From assembly GCA_037953625.1 (NCBI GenBank), contig CM075651.1:66388501-66452500 (forward strand): DNA of 64,000 nt, given 5' to 3'. Under the pieces are notes generated by a model. The model saw nothing but the letters and a program-made list of their open reading frames with translations, was not told the DNA's origin and did no database searches. This stretch comes from Crotalaria pallida (Eukaryota > Streptophyta > Magnoliopsida > Fabales > Fabaceae). The translations under genes and the position numbers were made by a program. Below are positions 1 to 10,988 of the stretch, piece by piece. Each line of letters begins with the position of its first letter. Within the stretch, counting starts at the first letter, position 1.

Positions 1-36
1 TTTATGTGGGGTTCACATGGCTAAGTTCATTAGAAA

Positions 37-67
37 GTGGGGTTCACTTGGCTAAGTTCATTAGAAT
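37..67 (+). repeat. Representative canonical 31-bp monomer
   Basis: A clean example of the basic unit. Positions 1-10 of the monomer are GTGGGGTTCA, 11-21 CTTGGCTAAGT and 22-31 TCATTAGAAT. The core holds a short dyad, ACTT-GGCT-AAGT. Common variants change the spacer (GTCT, GCT, GACT, CATT), the end (-GAAA, -GAGT, CATCAGAAT) or the CACTTG box (CACATG, CACGTG). Confidence 0.95.
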
Positions 68-98
68 GTGGGTTCACTTGCTAAGTTCATCATTTTAT

Positions 99-118
99 GT
101 GGTTTACATCATTAGAGT
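99..118 (+). repeat. Truncated 20-bp monomer (sub-block punctuator), example
   Basis: GTGGTTTACATCATTAGAGT aligns to the full monomer if 11 bp (CTTGGCTAAGT, the dyad core) is removed: 31 minus 11 gives 20. It recurs once per sub-block throughout the window, so the deletion predates amplification. Variants seen are GTCGTTTAC, GTGGTGTAC (opens level-3 cycles), GTGATTTAC, GTGGTTAAC, GTGGTAAAC and a 19-bp GTGGTTTAATC form. Confidence 0.93.
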
Positions 119-276
119 GTGGTGTTCACTTGTCTAAGTTGTTTAGAATGTGGGGTTCACTTGGCTAAGTTTATTATTTTATGTGGGGTTCACTTGGCTA
201 AGTTCATTAGAAAGTGGGGTTCACATGGCTAAGTTCATTAGAATATGGGGTTCACTTGCTAAGTTCATTATTTTAT
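99..276 (+). repeat. 178-bp six-monomer sub-block, example
   Basis: The order is 20-bp short monomer, slot-1 monomer with GTCTAAGTTG (31), 33-bp monomer ending TTTATTATTTTAT, 31-bp -GAAA, 31-bp -GAAT and 32-bp CTTGCTAAG monomer ending ATTTTAT; these sum to 178. The next short monomer indeed starts at 277. This is the longest of the regular sub-block types and recurs many times. Confidence 0.92.
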
Positions 277-454
277 GTGGTGTACATCATTAGAGTGTGG
301 GGTTCACTTGGCTAAGTTGATTACAATGTGGGGTTCACTTGGCTAAGTTTATTATTTTATGTGGGGTTCACATGGCTAAGTTCATTAGAAAGTGGGGTTC
401 ACTTGGCTAAGTTCATTAGAATGTGGGGTTCACTTGCTAAGTTCATCATTTTAT
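277..454 (+). repeat. 178-bp sub-block of the cycle-opening (GTGGTGTAC) type
   Basis: It has the same six-monomer layout as other 178-bp sub-blocks, but the short monomer reads GTGGTGTACAT and the first full monomer carries TTGGCTAAGTTGATTACAAT. This pairing recurs, for example at 1,830, 3,997, 12,502, 13,824 and 14,378, and opens a new level-3 cycle. Confidence 0.88.
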
Positions 455-632
455 GTGGTTTACATCATTAGAGTGTGGGGTTCACTTGTCTAAGTTGTTT
501 AGAATGTGGGGTTCACTTGGCTAAGTTTATTATTTTATGTGGGGTTCACTTGGCTAAGTTCATTAGAAAGTGGGGTTCACATGGCTAAGTTCATTAGAAT
601 ATGGGGTTCACTTGCTAAGTTCATCACTTTAT

Positions 633-777
633 GTCGTTTACATCATTAGAGTGTGGGGTTCACTTGTCTAAGTTGATTAGAATGTGGGGTTCACTTGGCT
701 AAGTTCATTAGAAAGTGGGGTTCACTTGGCTAAGTTCATTAGAATATGGGGTTCACTTGCTAAGTTCATCATTTTAT
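633..777 (+). repeat. 145-bp five-monomer sub-block, example
   Basis: Composition is short monomer (20, GTCGTTTAC form), slot-1 monomer (31), -GAAA monomer (31), -GAAT monomer (31) and CTTGCTAAG monomer (32), total 145. Relative to the 178-bp type it lacks the 33-bp TTTATTATTTTAT monomer. Confidence 0.9.
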
Positions 778-923
778 GTGGTTTACATCATTAGAGTGTG
801 GGGTTCACTTGTCTAAGTTGATTAGAATGTGGGGTTCACTTGGCTAAGTTCATTAGAAAGTGAGGTTCACTTGGCTAAGTTCATCAGAATCTGGGGTTCA
901 CTTCATTAAGTTCATCATTTTAT
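778..923 (+). repeat. 146-bp sub-block with CTTCATTAAG last monomer, example
   Basis: It resembles the 145-bp type, but the third full monomer ends CATCAGAAT and is preceded by GTGAGG, and the last monomer is a 33-bp form with CTTCATTAAG instead of CTTGCTAAG. The three changes travel together across the window, so this is a distinct sub-block lineage. Confidence 0.9.
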
Positions 924-1213
924 GTGGTTTACATCATTAGAGTGTGGGGTTCACTAGTCTAAGTTGATTAGAATGTGGGGTTCACTTGGCTAAGTTCATT
1001 AGAGTGTGGGGTTCACTTGGCTAAGTTCATCAGAATGTGGGGTTCACTTGCTAAGTTCATCATTTTATGTGGTTTACATCATTATAGTGTGGGGTTCACT
1101 TGTCTAAGTTGATTAGAATGTGGGGTTCACTTGGCTAAGTTCATTGGAGTGTGGGGTTCACTTGGCTAAGTTCATTAGAAGGTGGGGTTCACTTGCTAAG
1201 TTCATTATTTTAT

Positions 1214-1360
1214 GTGGTGTACATCATTAGAGTGTGGGGTTCACTTGGCTAAGTTTATTATTTTATGTGGGGTTCACTTGGCTAAGTTCATTAGAAAGTG
1301 GGGTTCACTTGGCTAAGTTCATTAGAATGTGGGGTTCACTTGCTAAGTTCATCATTTTAT
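1214..1360 (+). repeat. 147-bp sub-block, example
   Basis: A cycle-opening short monomer (20) is followed directly by the 33-bp TTTATTATTTTAT monomer, then 31, 31 and 32 bp: 147 in total. It is a 178-bp block that lost exactly one 31-bp monomer (the slot-1 unit). Confidence 0.88.
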
Positions 1361-1829
1361 GTGGTTTACAAAATTAGAGTGTGGGGTTCACTTGTCTAAG
1401 TTGATTAGAATGTGGGGTTCACTTGGCTAAGTTTATTATTTTATGTGGGGTTCACTTGGCTAAGTTCATTAGAAAGTGGGGTTCACATGGCTAAGTTCAT
1501 TAGAATATGGGGTTCACTTGCTAAGTTCATCATTTTATGTCGTTTACATCATTAGAGTGTGGGGTTCACTTGTCTAAGTTGATTAGAATGTGGGGTTCAC
1601 TTGGCTAAGTTCATTAGAAAGTGAGGTTTACGTGGCTAAGTTCATCAGAATATGGGGTTCACTTCATTAAGTTCATCATTTTATGTGGTTTACATCATAA
1701 GAGTTTGGGGTTCACTTGTCTAAGTTGATTAGAATGTGGGGTTCACGTGGCTAAGTTAATTAGAGTGTGGGGTTCACTTGGCTAAGTTCATTAGAATGTG
1801 GGGTTCACTTGCTAAGTTCATTATTTTAT

Positions 1830-2589
1830 GTGGTGTACATCATTAGAGTGTGGGGTTCACTTGGCTAAGTTGATTACAATGTGGGGTTCACTTGGCTAAG
1901 TTTATTATTTTATGTGGGGTTCTCTTGGCTAAGTTCATTAGAAAGTGGGGTTCACTAGGCTAAGTTCATTAGAATGTGGGGTTCTCTTGCTAAGTTCATC
2001 AATTTATGTGGTTTACATCATTAGAGTGTGGGGTTCACTTGTCTATGTTGATTAGAATGTGGGGTTCACTTGGCTAAGTTTATTAGAAAGTGGGGTTCAC
2101 TTGGCTAAGTTCATCAGAATGTGGGGTTCACTTCATTAAGTTCATCATTTTATGTGGTTTACATCATTAGAGTGTGGGGTTCACTTGTCTAAGTTGATTA
2201 GAATGTGGGGTTCACTTGGCTAAGTTCATTAGAAAGTGAGGTTCACTTGGCTAAGTTCATCAGAATGTGGGGTTCACTTCATTAAGTTCATCATTTTATG
2301 TGGTTTACATCATTAGAGTTTGGGGTTCACTTGTCTAAGTTGATTAGAATGTGGGGTTCACTTGGCTAAGTTCATTATAGTGTGGGGTTCACTTGGCTAA
2401 GTTCATCAGAATGTGGGGTTCACTTGCTAAGTTCATCATTTTATGTGGTTTACATCATTAGAGTGTTTGGTTCTCTTGTCTAAGTTGATTAGAATGTGGA
2501 GTTCACTTGGCTAAGTTCATTGGAGTGTGGGGTTCACTTGGCTAAGTTCATTAGAATGTGGGGTTCACTTGCTAAGTTCATTATTTTAT
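1830..2589 (+). repeat. 760-bp level-3 cycle, tandem copy 1
   Basis: The cycle comprises sub-blocks of 178, 146, 146, 145 and 145 bp, starting at a GTGGTGTAC short monomer. It shares private variants with the next 760 bp: GGTTCTCTTGC with CATCAATTTAT, GTCTATGTTG, and AGAGTTTGGGG. Confidence 0.88.
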
Positions 2590-3349
2590 GTGGTGTACAT
2601 CATTAGAGTGTGGGGTTCACTTGTCTAAGTTGATTAGAATGTGGGGTTCACTTGGCTAAGTTTATTATTTTATGTGGGGTTCACTTGGCTAAGTTCATTA
2701 GAAAGTGGGGTTCACTTGGCTAAGTTCATTAGAATGTGGGGTTCTCTTGCTAAGTTCATCAATTTATGTGGTTTACATCATTAGAGTGAGGGGTTCACTT
2801 GTCTATGTTGATTAGAATGTGGGGTTCACTTGGCTAAGTTTATTAGAAAGTGGGGTTCACTTGGCTAAGTTCATCAGAATGTGGGGTTCACTTCATTAAG
2901 TTCATCATTTTATGTGGTTTACATCATTAGAGTGTGGGGTTCACTTGTCTAAGTTGATTAGAATGTGGGGTTCACTTGGCTAAGTTCATTAGAAAGTGAG
3001 GTTCACTTGGCTAAGTTCATCAGAATGTGGGGTTCACTTCATTAAGTTCATCATTTTATGTGGTTTACATCATCAGAGTTTGGGGTTCACTTGTCTAAGT
3101 TGATTAGAATGTGGGGTTCACTTGGCTAAGTTCATTAGAGTGTGGGGTTCACTTGGCTAAGTTCATCAGAATGTGGGGTTCACTTGCTAAGTTCATCATT
3201 TTATGTGGTTTACATCATTAGAGTGTGGGGTTCACTTGTCTAAGTTGATTAGAATGTGGAGTTCACTTGGCTAAGTTCATTGGAGTGTGGGGTTCACTTG
3301 GCTAAGTTCATTAGAATGTGGGGTTCACTTGCTAAGTTCATTATTTTAT
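2590..3349 (+). repeat. 760-bp level-3 cycle, tandem copy 2
   Basis: A direct tandem copy of 1,830-2,589 with only scattered substitutions (for example GTGAGGGG near 2,788 and CATCAGAGTT near 3,071). The first full monomer differs (GTCTAAGTTGATTAGAAT here, GGCTAAGTTGATTACAAT in copy 1), which places the exchange point near the cycle start. Confidence 0.86.
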
Positions 3350-6300
3350 GTGGTGTACATCATTAGAGTGTGGGGTTCACTTGGCTAAGTTTATTATTTT
3401 ATGTGGGGTTCACTTGGCTAAGTTCATTAGAAAGTGGGGTTCACTTGGCTAAGTTCATTAGAAAGTGGGGTTCACTTGGCTAAGTTCATTAGAATGTGGG
3501 GTTCACTTGCTAAGTTCATCATTTTATGTGGTTTACAACATTAGAGTGTGGGGTTCACTTGTCTAAGTTGATTAGAATGTGGGGTTCACTTGGCTAAGTT
3601 TATTATTTTATGTGGGGTTCACTTGGCTAAGTTCATTAGAAAGTGGGGTTCACATGGCTAAGTTCATTAGAATATGGGGTTCACTTGCTAAGTTCATCAT
3701 TTTATGTCGTTTACATCATTAGAGTGTGGGGTTCACTTGTCTAAGTTGATTAGAATGTGGGGTTCACTTGGCTAAGTTCATTAGAAAGTGAGGTTTACTT
3801 GGCTAAGTTCATCAGAATATGGGGTTCACTTCATTAAGTTCATCATTTTATATTGTTTACATCATAAGAGTTTGGGGTTCACTTGTCTAAGTTGATTAGA
3901 ATGTGGGGTTCACTTTGCTAAGTTCATTAGAGTGTGGGGTTCACTTGGCTAAGTTAATTAGAATGTGGGGTTCACTTGCTAAGTTCATTATTTTATGTGG
4001 TGTACATCATTAGAGTGTGGGGTTCACTTGGCTAAGTTGATTACAATGTGGGGTTCACTTGGCTAAGTTTATTATTTTATGTGGGGTTCACATGGCTAAG
4101 TTCATTAGAAAGTGGGGTTCACTTGGCTAAGTTCATTAGAATGTGGGTTCACTTGCTAAGTTCATCATTTTATGTGGTTTACATCATTAGAGTGTGGTGT
4201 TCACTTGTCTAAGTTGTTTAGAATGTGGGGTTCACTTGGCTAAGTTTATTATTTTATGTGGGGTTCACTTGGCTAAGTTCATTAGAAAGTGGGGTTCACA
4301 TGGCTAAGTTCATTAGAATATGGGGTTCACTTGCTAAGTTCATCACTTTATGTCGTTTACATCATTAGAGTGTGGGGTTCACTTGTCTAAGTTGATTAGA
4401 ATGTGGGGTTCACTTGGCTAAGTTCATTAGAAAGTGGGGTTCACTTGGCTAAGTTCATTAGAATATGGGGTTCACTTGCTAAGTTCATCATTTTATGTGG
4501 TTTACATCATTAGAGTGTGGGGTTCACTTGTCTAAGTTGATTAGAATGTGGGGTTCACTTGGCTAAGTTCATTAGAAAGTGAGGTTCACTTGGCTAACTT
4601 CATCAGAATCTGGGGTTCACTTCATTAAGTTCATCATTTTATGTGGTTTACATCATTAGAGTGTGGGGTTCACTTGTCTAAGTTGATTAGAATGTGGGGT
4701 TCACTTGGCTATGTTCATTAGAGTGTGGGGTTCACTTGGCTAAGTTCATTAGAATGTGGGGTTCACTTGCTAAGTTCATCATTTTATGTGGTTTACATCA
4801 TTAGAGTGTGGGGTTCACTTGTCTAAGTTGATTAGAATGTGGGGTTCACTTGGCTAAGTTCATTAGAAAGTGAGGTTCACTTGGCTAAGTTCATCAGAAT
4901 GTGGGGTTCACTTCATTAAGTTCATCATTTTATGTGGTTTACATCATTAGAGTTTGGGGTTCACTTGTCTAAGTTGATTAGAATGTGGGGTTCACTTGGC
5001 TAAGTTCATTAGAGTGTGGGGTTCACTTGGCTAAGTTCATCAGAATGTGGGGTTCACTTGCTAAGTTCATCATTTTATGTGGTTTACATCATTAGAGTGT
5101 TTGGTTCACTTGTCTAAGTTGATTAGAATGTGGAGTTCACTTGGCTAAGTTCATTGGAGTGTGGGGTTCACTTGGCTAAGTTCATTAGAATGTGGGGTTC
5201 ACTTGCTAAGTTCATTATTTTATGTGGTGTACATCATTAGAGTGTGGGGTTCACTTGTCTAAGTTGATTAGAATGTGGGGTTCACTTGGCTAAGTTTATT
5301 ATTTTATGTGGGGTTCACTTGGCTAAGTTCATTAGAAAGTGGGGTTCACTTGGCTAAGTTCATTAGAATGTGGGGTTCTCTTGCTAAGTTCATCAATTTA
5401 TGTGGTTTACATCATTAGAGTGTGGGGTTCACTTGTCTATGTTGATTAGAATGTGGGGTTCACTTGGCTAAGTTTATTAGAAAGTGGGGTTCACTTGGCT
5501 AAGTTCATCAGAATGTGGGGTTCACTTCATTAAGTTCATCATTTTATGTGGTTTACATCATTAGAGTGTGGGGTTCACTTGTCTAAGTTGATTAGAATGT
5601 GGGGTTAACTTGGCTAAGTTCATTAGAAAGTGAGGTTCACTTGGCTAAGTTCATCAGAATGTGGGGTTCACTTCATTAAGTTCATCATTTTATGTGGTTT
5701 ACATCATTAGAGTTTGGGGTTCACTTGTCTAAGTTGATTAGAATGTGGGGTTCACTTGGCTAAGTTCATTAGAGTGTGGGGTTCACTTGGCTAAGTTCAT
5801 CAGAATGTGGGGTTCACTTGCTAAGTTCATCATTTTATGTGGTTTACATCATTAGAGTGTGGGGTTCACTTGTCTAAGTTGATTAGAATGTGCAGTTCAC
5901 TTGGCTAAGTTCATTGGAGTGTGGGGTTCACTTGGCTAAGTTCATTAGAATGTGGGGTTCACTTGCTAAGTTCATCATTTTATGTGGTTTACATCATTAG
6001 AGTGTGGGGTTCACTTGTCTAAGTTGATTAGAATGTGGGGTTCACTTGGCTAAGTTCATTAGAAAGTGAGGTTCACTTGGCTAAGTTCATCAGAGTGTGG
6101 GGTTCACTTCATTAAGTTCATCATTTTATGTGGTTTACATCATTAGAGTGTGGGGTTCACTAGTCTAAGTTGATTAGAATGTGGGGTTCACTTGGCTAAG
6201 TTCATGAGAGTGTGGGGTTCACTTGGCTAAGTTCATCAGAATGTGGGGTTCACTTGCTAAGTTCATCATTTTATGTGGTAAACATCATTAGAGTGTGGGG

Positions 6301-6706
6301 TTCACTTGTCTAAGTTGATTAGAATGTGCGGTTCACTTGGCTAAGTTCATTAGAGTGTGGGGTTCACTTGGCTAAGTTCATTAGAATGTGGGGTTCACTT
6401 GCTAAGTTCATTATTTTATGTGGTGTACATCATTAGAGTGTGGGGTTCACTTGGCTAAGTTTATTATTTTATGTGGGGTTCACTTGGCTAAGTTCATTAG
6501 AGAGTGGGGTTCACTTGGCTAAGTTCATTAGAATGTCGGGTTCACTTGCTAAGTTCATCATTTTATGTGGTTTACATCATTAGAGTGTGGGGTTCACTTG
6601 TCTAAGTTGATTAGAATGTGGGGTTCACTTGGCTAAGTTTATGATTTTATGTGGGGTTCACTTGGCTAAGTTCATTAAAAAGTGGGGTTCACATGGCTAA
6701 GTTCAT
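3167..6706 (+). repeat. 3,540-bp tandem duplication, copy 1
   Basis: Line-by-line comparison at offset 3,540 shows near identity from 3,167 to about 6,180. Differences seen are single bases, such as TGCAG for TGGAG near 5,892 and CAGAGTG for CAGAATG near 6,092. After 6,180 the match continues at offset 4,882 because copy 2 carries an extra 1,342 bp. Confidence 0.92.
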
Positions 6707-8304
6707 TAGAATGTGGGGTTCACTTGCTAAGTTCATCATTTTATGTGGTTTACATCATTAGAGTGTGGGGTTCACTTGTCTAAGTTGATTAGAATGTGGA
6801 GTTCACTTGGCTAAGTTCATTGGAGTGTGGGGTTCACTTGGCTAAGTTCATTAGAATGTGGGGTTCACTTGCTAAGTTCATTATTTTATGTGGTGTACAT
6901 CATTAGAGTGTGGGGTTCACTTGGCTAAGTTTATTATTTTATGTGGGGTTCACTTGGCTAAGTTCATTAGAAAGTGGGGTTCACTTGGCTAAGTTCATTA
7001 GAAAGTGGGGTTCACTTGGCTAAGTTCATTAGAATGTGGGGTTCACTTGCTAAGTTCATCATTTTATGTGGTTTACAACATTAGAGTGTGGGGTTCACTT
7101 GTCTAAGTTGATTAGAATGTGGGGTTCACTTGGCTAAGTTTATTATTTTATGTGGGGTTCACTTGGCTAAGTTCATTAGAAAGTGGGGTTCACATGGCTA
7201 AGTTCATTAGAATATGGGGTTCACTTGCTAAGTTCATCATTTTATGTCGTTTACATCATTAGAGTGTGGGGTTCACTTGTCTAAGTTGATTAGAATGTGG
7301 GGTTCACTTGGCTAAGTTCATTAGAAAGTGAGGTTTACTTGGCTAAGTTCATCAGAATATGGGGTTCACTTCATTAAGTTCATCATTTTATATTGTTTAC
7401 ATCATAAGAGTTTGGGGTTCACTTGTCTAAGTTGATTAGAATGTGGGGTTCACTTTGCTAAGTTCATTAGAGTGTGGGGTTCACTTGGCTAAGTTAATTA
7501 GAATGTGGGGTTCACTTGCTAAGTTCATTATTTTATGTGGTGTACATCATTAGAGTGTGGGGTTCACTTGGCTAAGTTGATTACAATGTGGGGTTCACTT
7601 GGCTAAGTTTATTATTTTATGTGGGGTTCACATGGCTAAGTTCATTAGAAAGTGGGGTTCACTTGGCTAAGTTCATTAGAATGTGGGTTCACTTGCTAAG
7701 TTCATCATTTTATGTGGTTTACATCATTAGAGTGTGGTGTTCACTTGTCTAAGTTGTTTAGAATGTGGGGTTCACTTGGCTAAGTTTATTATTTTATGTG
7801 GGGTTCACTTGGCTAAGTTCATTAGAAAGTGGGGTTCACATGGCTAAGTTCATTAGAATATGGGGTTCACTTGCTAAGTTCATCACTTTATGTCGTTTAC
7901 ATCATTAGAGTGTGGGGTTCACTTGTCTAAGTTGATTAGAATGTGGGGTTCACTTGGCTAAGTTCATTAGAAAGTGGGGTTCACTTGGCTAAGTTCATTA
8001 GAATATGGGGTTCACTTGCTAAGTTCATCATTTTATGTGGTTTACATCATTAGAGTGTGGGGTTCACTTGTCTAAGTTGATTAGAATGTGGGGTTCACTT
8101 GGCTAAGTTCATTAGAAAGTGAGGTTCACTTGGCTAACTTCATCAGAATCTGGGGTTCACTTCATTAAGTTCATCATTTTATGTGGTTTACATCATTAGA
8201 GTGTGGGGTTCACTTGTCTAAGTTGATTAGAATGTGGGGTTCACTTGGCTATGTTCATTAGAGTGTGGGGTTCACTTGGCTAAGTTCATTAGAATGTGGG
8301 GTTC

Positions 8305-9646
8305 ACTTGCTAAGTTCATCATTTTATGTGGTTTACATCATTAGAGTGTGGGGTTCACTTGTCTAAGTTGATTAGAATGTGGGGTTCACTTGGCTAAGTT
8401 CATTAGAAAGTGAGGTTCACTTGGCTAAGTTCATCAGAATGTGGGGTTCACTTCATTAAGTTCATCATTTTATGTGGTTTACATCATTAGAGTTTGGGGT
8501 TCACTTGTCTAAGTTGATTAGAATGTGGGGTTCACTTGGCTAAGTTCATTAGAGTGTGGGGTTCACTTGGCTAAGTTCATCAGAATGTGGGGTTCACTTG
8601 CTAAGTTCATCATTTTATGTGGTTTACATCATTAGAGTGTTTGGTTCACTTGTCTAAGTTGATTAGAATGTGGAGTTCACTTGGCTAAGTTCATTGGAGT
8701 GTGGGGTTCACTTGGCTAAGTTCATTAGAATGTGGGGTTCACTTGCTAAGTTCATTATTTTATGTGGTGTACATCATTAGAGTGTGGGGTTCACTTGTCT
8801 AAGTTGATTAGAATGTGGGGTTCACTTGGCTAAGTTTATTATTTTATGTGGGGTTCACTTGGCTAAGTTCATTAGAAAGTGGGGTTCACTTGGCTAAGTT
8901 CATTAGAATGTGGGGTTCTCTTGCTAAGTTCATCAATTTATGTGGTTTACATCATTAGAGTGTGGGGTTCACTTGTCTATGTTGATTAGAATGTGGGGTT
9001 CACTTGGCTAAGTTTATTAGAAAGTGGGGTTCACTTGGCTAAGTTCATCAGAATGTGGGGTTCACTTCATTAAGTTCATCATTTTATGTGGTTTACATCA
9101 TTAGAGTGTGGGGTTCACTTGTCTAAGTTGATTAGAATGTGGGGTTAACTTGGCTAAGTTCATTAGAAAGTGAGGTTCACTTGGCTAAGTTCATCAGAAT
9201 GTGGGGTTCACTTCATTAAGTTCATCATTTTATGTGGTTTACATCATTAGAGTTTGGGGTTCACTTGTCTAAGTTGATTAGAATGTGGGGTTCACTTGGC
9301 TAAGTTCATTAGAGTGTGGGGTTCACTTGGCTAAGTTCATCAGAATGTGGGGTTCACTTGCTAAGTTCATCATTTTATGTGGTTTACATCATTAGAGTGT
9401 GGGGTTCACTTGTCTAAGTTGATTAGAATGTGGAGTTCACTTGGCTAAGTTCATTGGAGTGTGGGGTTCACTTGGCTAAGTTCATTAGAATGTGGGGTTC
9501 ACTTGCTAAGTTCATCATTTTATGTGGTTTACATCATTAGAGTGTGGGGTTCACTTGTCTAAGTTGATTAGAATGTGGGGTTCACTTGGCTAAGTTCATT
9601 AGAAAGTGAGGTTCACTTGGCTAAGTTCATCAGAATGTGGGGTTCA
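8305..9646 (+). repeat. Nested 1,342-bp tandem duplication, copy 1
   Basis: The rare GGGGTTAAC variant at 9,141 recurs at 10,483, and GGTTCTCTTGC recurs at the same 1,342-bp spacing. The left breakpoint lies within an AAGTTCATCATTTTA tract shared by both sub-block types. Confidence 0.9.
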
Positions 9647-10988
9647 CTTCATTAAGTTCATCATTTTATGTGGTTTACATCATTAGAGTGTGGGGTTCAC
9701 TTGTCTAAGTTGATTAGAATGTGGGGTTCACTTGGCTAAGTTCATTAGAAAGTGAGGTTCACTTGGCTAAGTTCATCAGAATGTGGGGTTCACTTCATTA
9801 AGTTCATCATTTTATGTGGTTTACATCATTAGAGTTTGGGGTTCACTTGTCTAAGTTGATTAGAATGTGGGGTTCACTTGGCTAAGTTCATTAGAGTGTG
9901 GGGTTCACTTGGCTAAGTTCATCAGAATGTGGGGTTCACTTGCTAAGTTCATCATTTTATGTGGTTTACATCATTAGAGTGTTTGGTTCACTTGTCTAAG
10001 TTGATTAGAATGTGGAGTTCACTTGGCTAAGTTCATTGGAGTGTGGGGTTCACTTGGCTAAGTTCATTAGAATGTGGGGTTCACTTGCTAAGTTCATTAT
10101 TTTATGTGGTGTACATCATTAGAGTGTGGGGTTCACTTGTCTAAGTTGATTAGAATGTGGGGTTCACTTGGCTAAGTTTATTATTTTATGTGGGGTTCAC
10201 TTGGCTAAGTTCATTAGAAAGTGGGGTTCACTTGGCTAAGTTCATTAGAATGTGGGGTTCTCTTGCTAAGTTCATCAATTTATGTGGTTTACATCATTAG
10301 AGTGTGGGGTTCACTTGTCTATGTTGATTAGAATGTGGGGTTCACTTGGCTAAGTTTATTAGAAAGTGGGGTTCACTTGGCTAAGTTCATCAGAATGTGG
10401 GGTTCACTTCATTAAGTTCATCATTTTATGTGGTTTACATCATTAGAGTGTGGGGTTCACTTGTCTAAGTTGATTAGAATGTGGGGTTAACTTGGCTAAG
10501 TTCATTAGAAAGTGAGGTTCACTTGGCTAAGTTCATCAGAATGTGGGGTTCACTTCATTAAGTTCATCATTTTATGTGGTTTACATCATTAGAGTTTGGG
10601 GTTCACTTGTCTAAGTTGATTAGAATGTGGGGTTCACTTGGCTAAGTTCATTAGAGTGTGGGGTTCACTTGGCTAAGTTCATCAGAATGTGGGGTTCACT
10701 TGCTAAGTTCATCATTTTATGTGGTTTACATCATTAGAGTGTGGGGTTCACTTGTCTAAGTTGATTAGAATGTGGAGTTCACTTGGCTAAGTTCATTGGA
10801 GTGTGGGGTTCACTTGGCTAAGTTCATTAGAATGTGGGGTTCACTTGCTAAGTTCATCATTTTATGTGGTTTACATCATTAGAGTGTGGGGTTCACTTGT
10901 CTAAGTTGATTAGAATGTGGGGTTCACTTGGCTAAGTTCATTAGAAAGTGAGGTTCACTTGGCTAAGTTCATCAGAATGTGGGGTTCA
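9647..10988 (+). repeat. Nested 1,342-bp tandem duplication, copy 2
   Basis: It repeats 8,305-9,646. The right end is marked by a return to the copy-1 order: CACTAGTCTAAG at 11,040 corresponds to 6,158. Confidence 0.9.

Larger units (their letters stand above)
1..1130 (+). repeat. Segment related to 4,076-4,849, with two extra 178-bp sub-blocks
   Basis: Positions 1-245 match 4,076-4,320 (offset 4,075), and about 455-1,130 match 4,174-4,849 (offset 3,719). The difference, 356 bp, is exactly two 178-bp sub-blocks, so the copies differ by gain or loss of whole sub-blocks. A GTGGTG variant at 118-123 is shared with 4,193 and 26,123. Confidence 0.75.
246..2495 (+). repeat. 2.25-kb segment, copy 1 (partner 27,123-29,403)
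   Basis: The order of sub-blocks and private variants (TTATAGTG near 1,083, GAAGGTGG near 1,180, GGTTCTCTTGC near 1,980) recurs about 26.9 kb downstream. The offset is 26,877 up to about 1,390 and 26,908 after it, because the partner has one extra 31-bp monomer. Confidence 0.78.

Noticed and set aside
91..105. Yeast-type ARS consensus in TTTTATGTGGT
   Set aside because: Agrees at 9 of 11 positions, but an AT-rich 11-mer match repeated by copying is weak evidence and the host is not known to be a yeast.
99..118. Forkhead site in GGTTTACA
   Set aside because: The reverse strand gives GTAAACC, which misses the last A of the RYMAAYA consensus.
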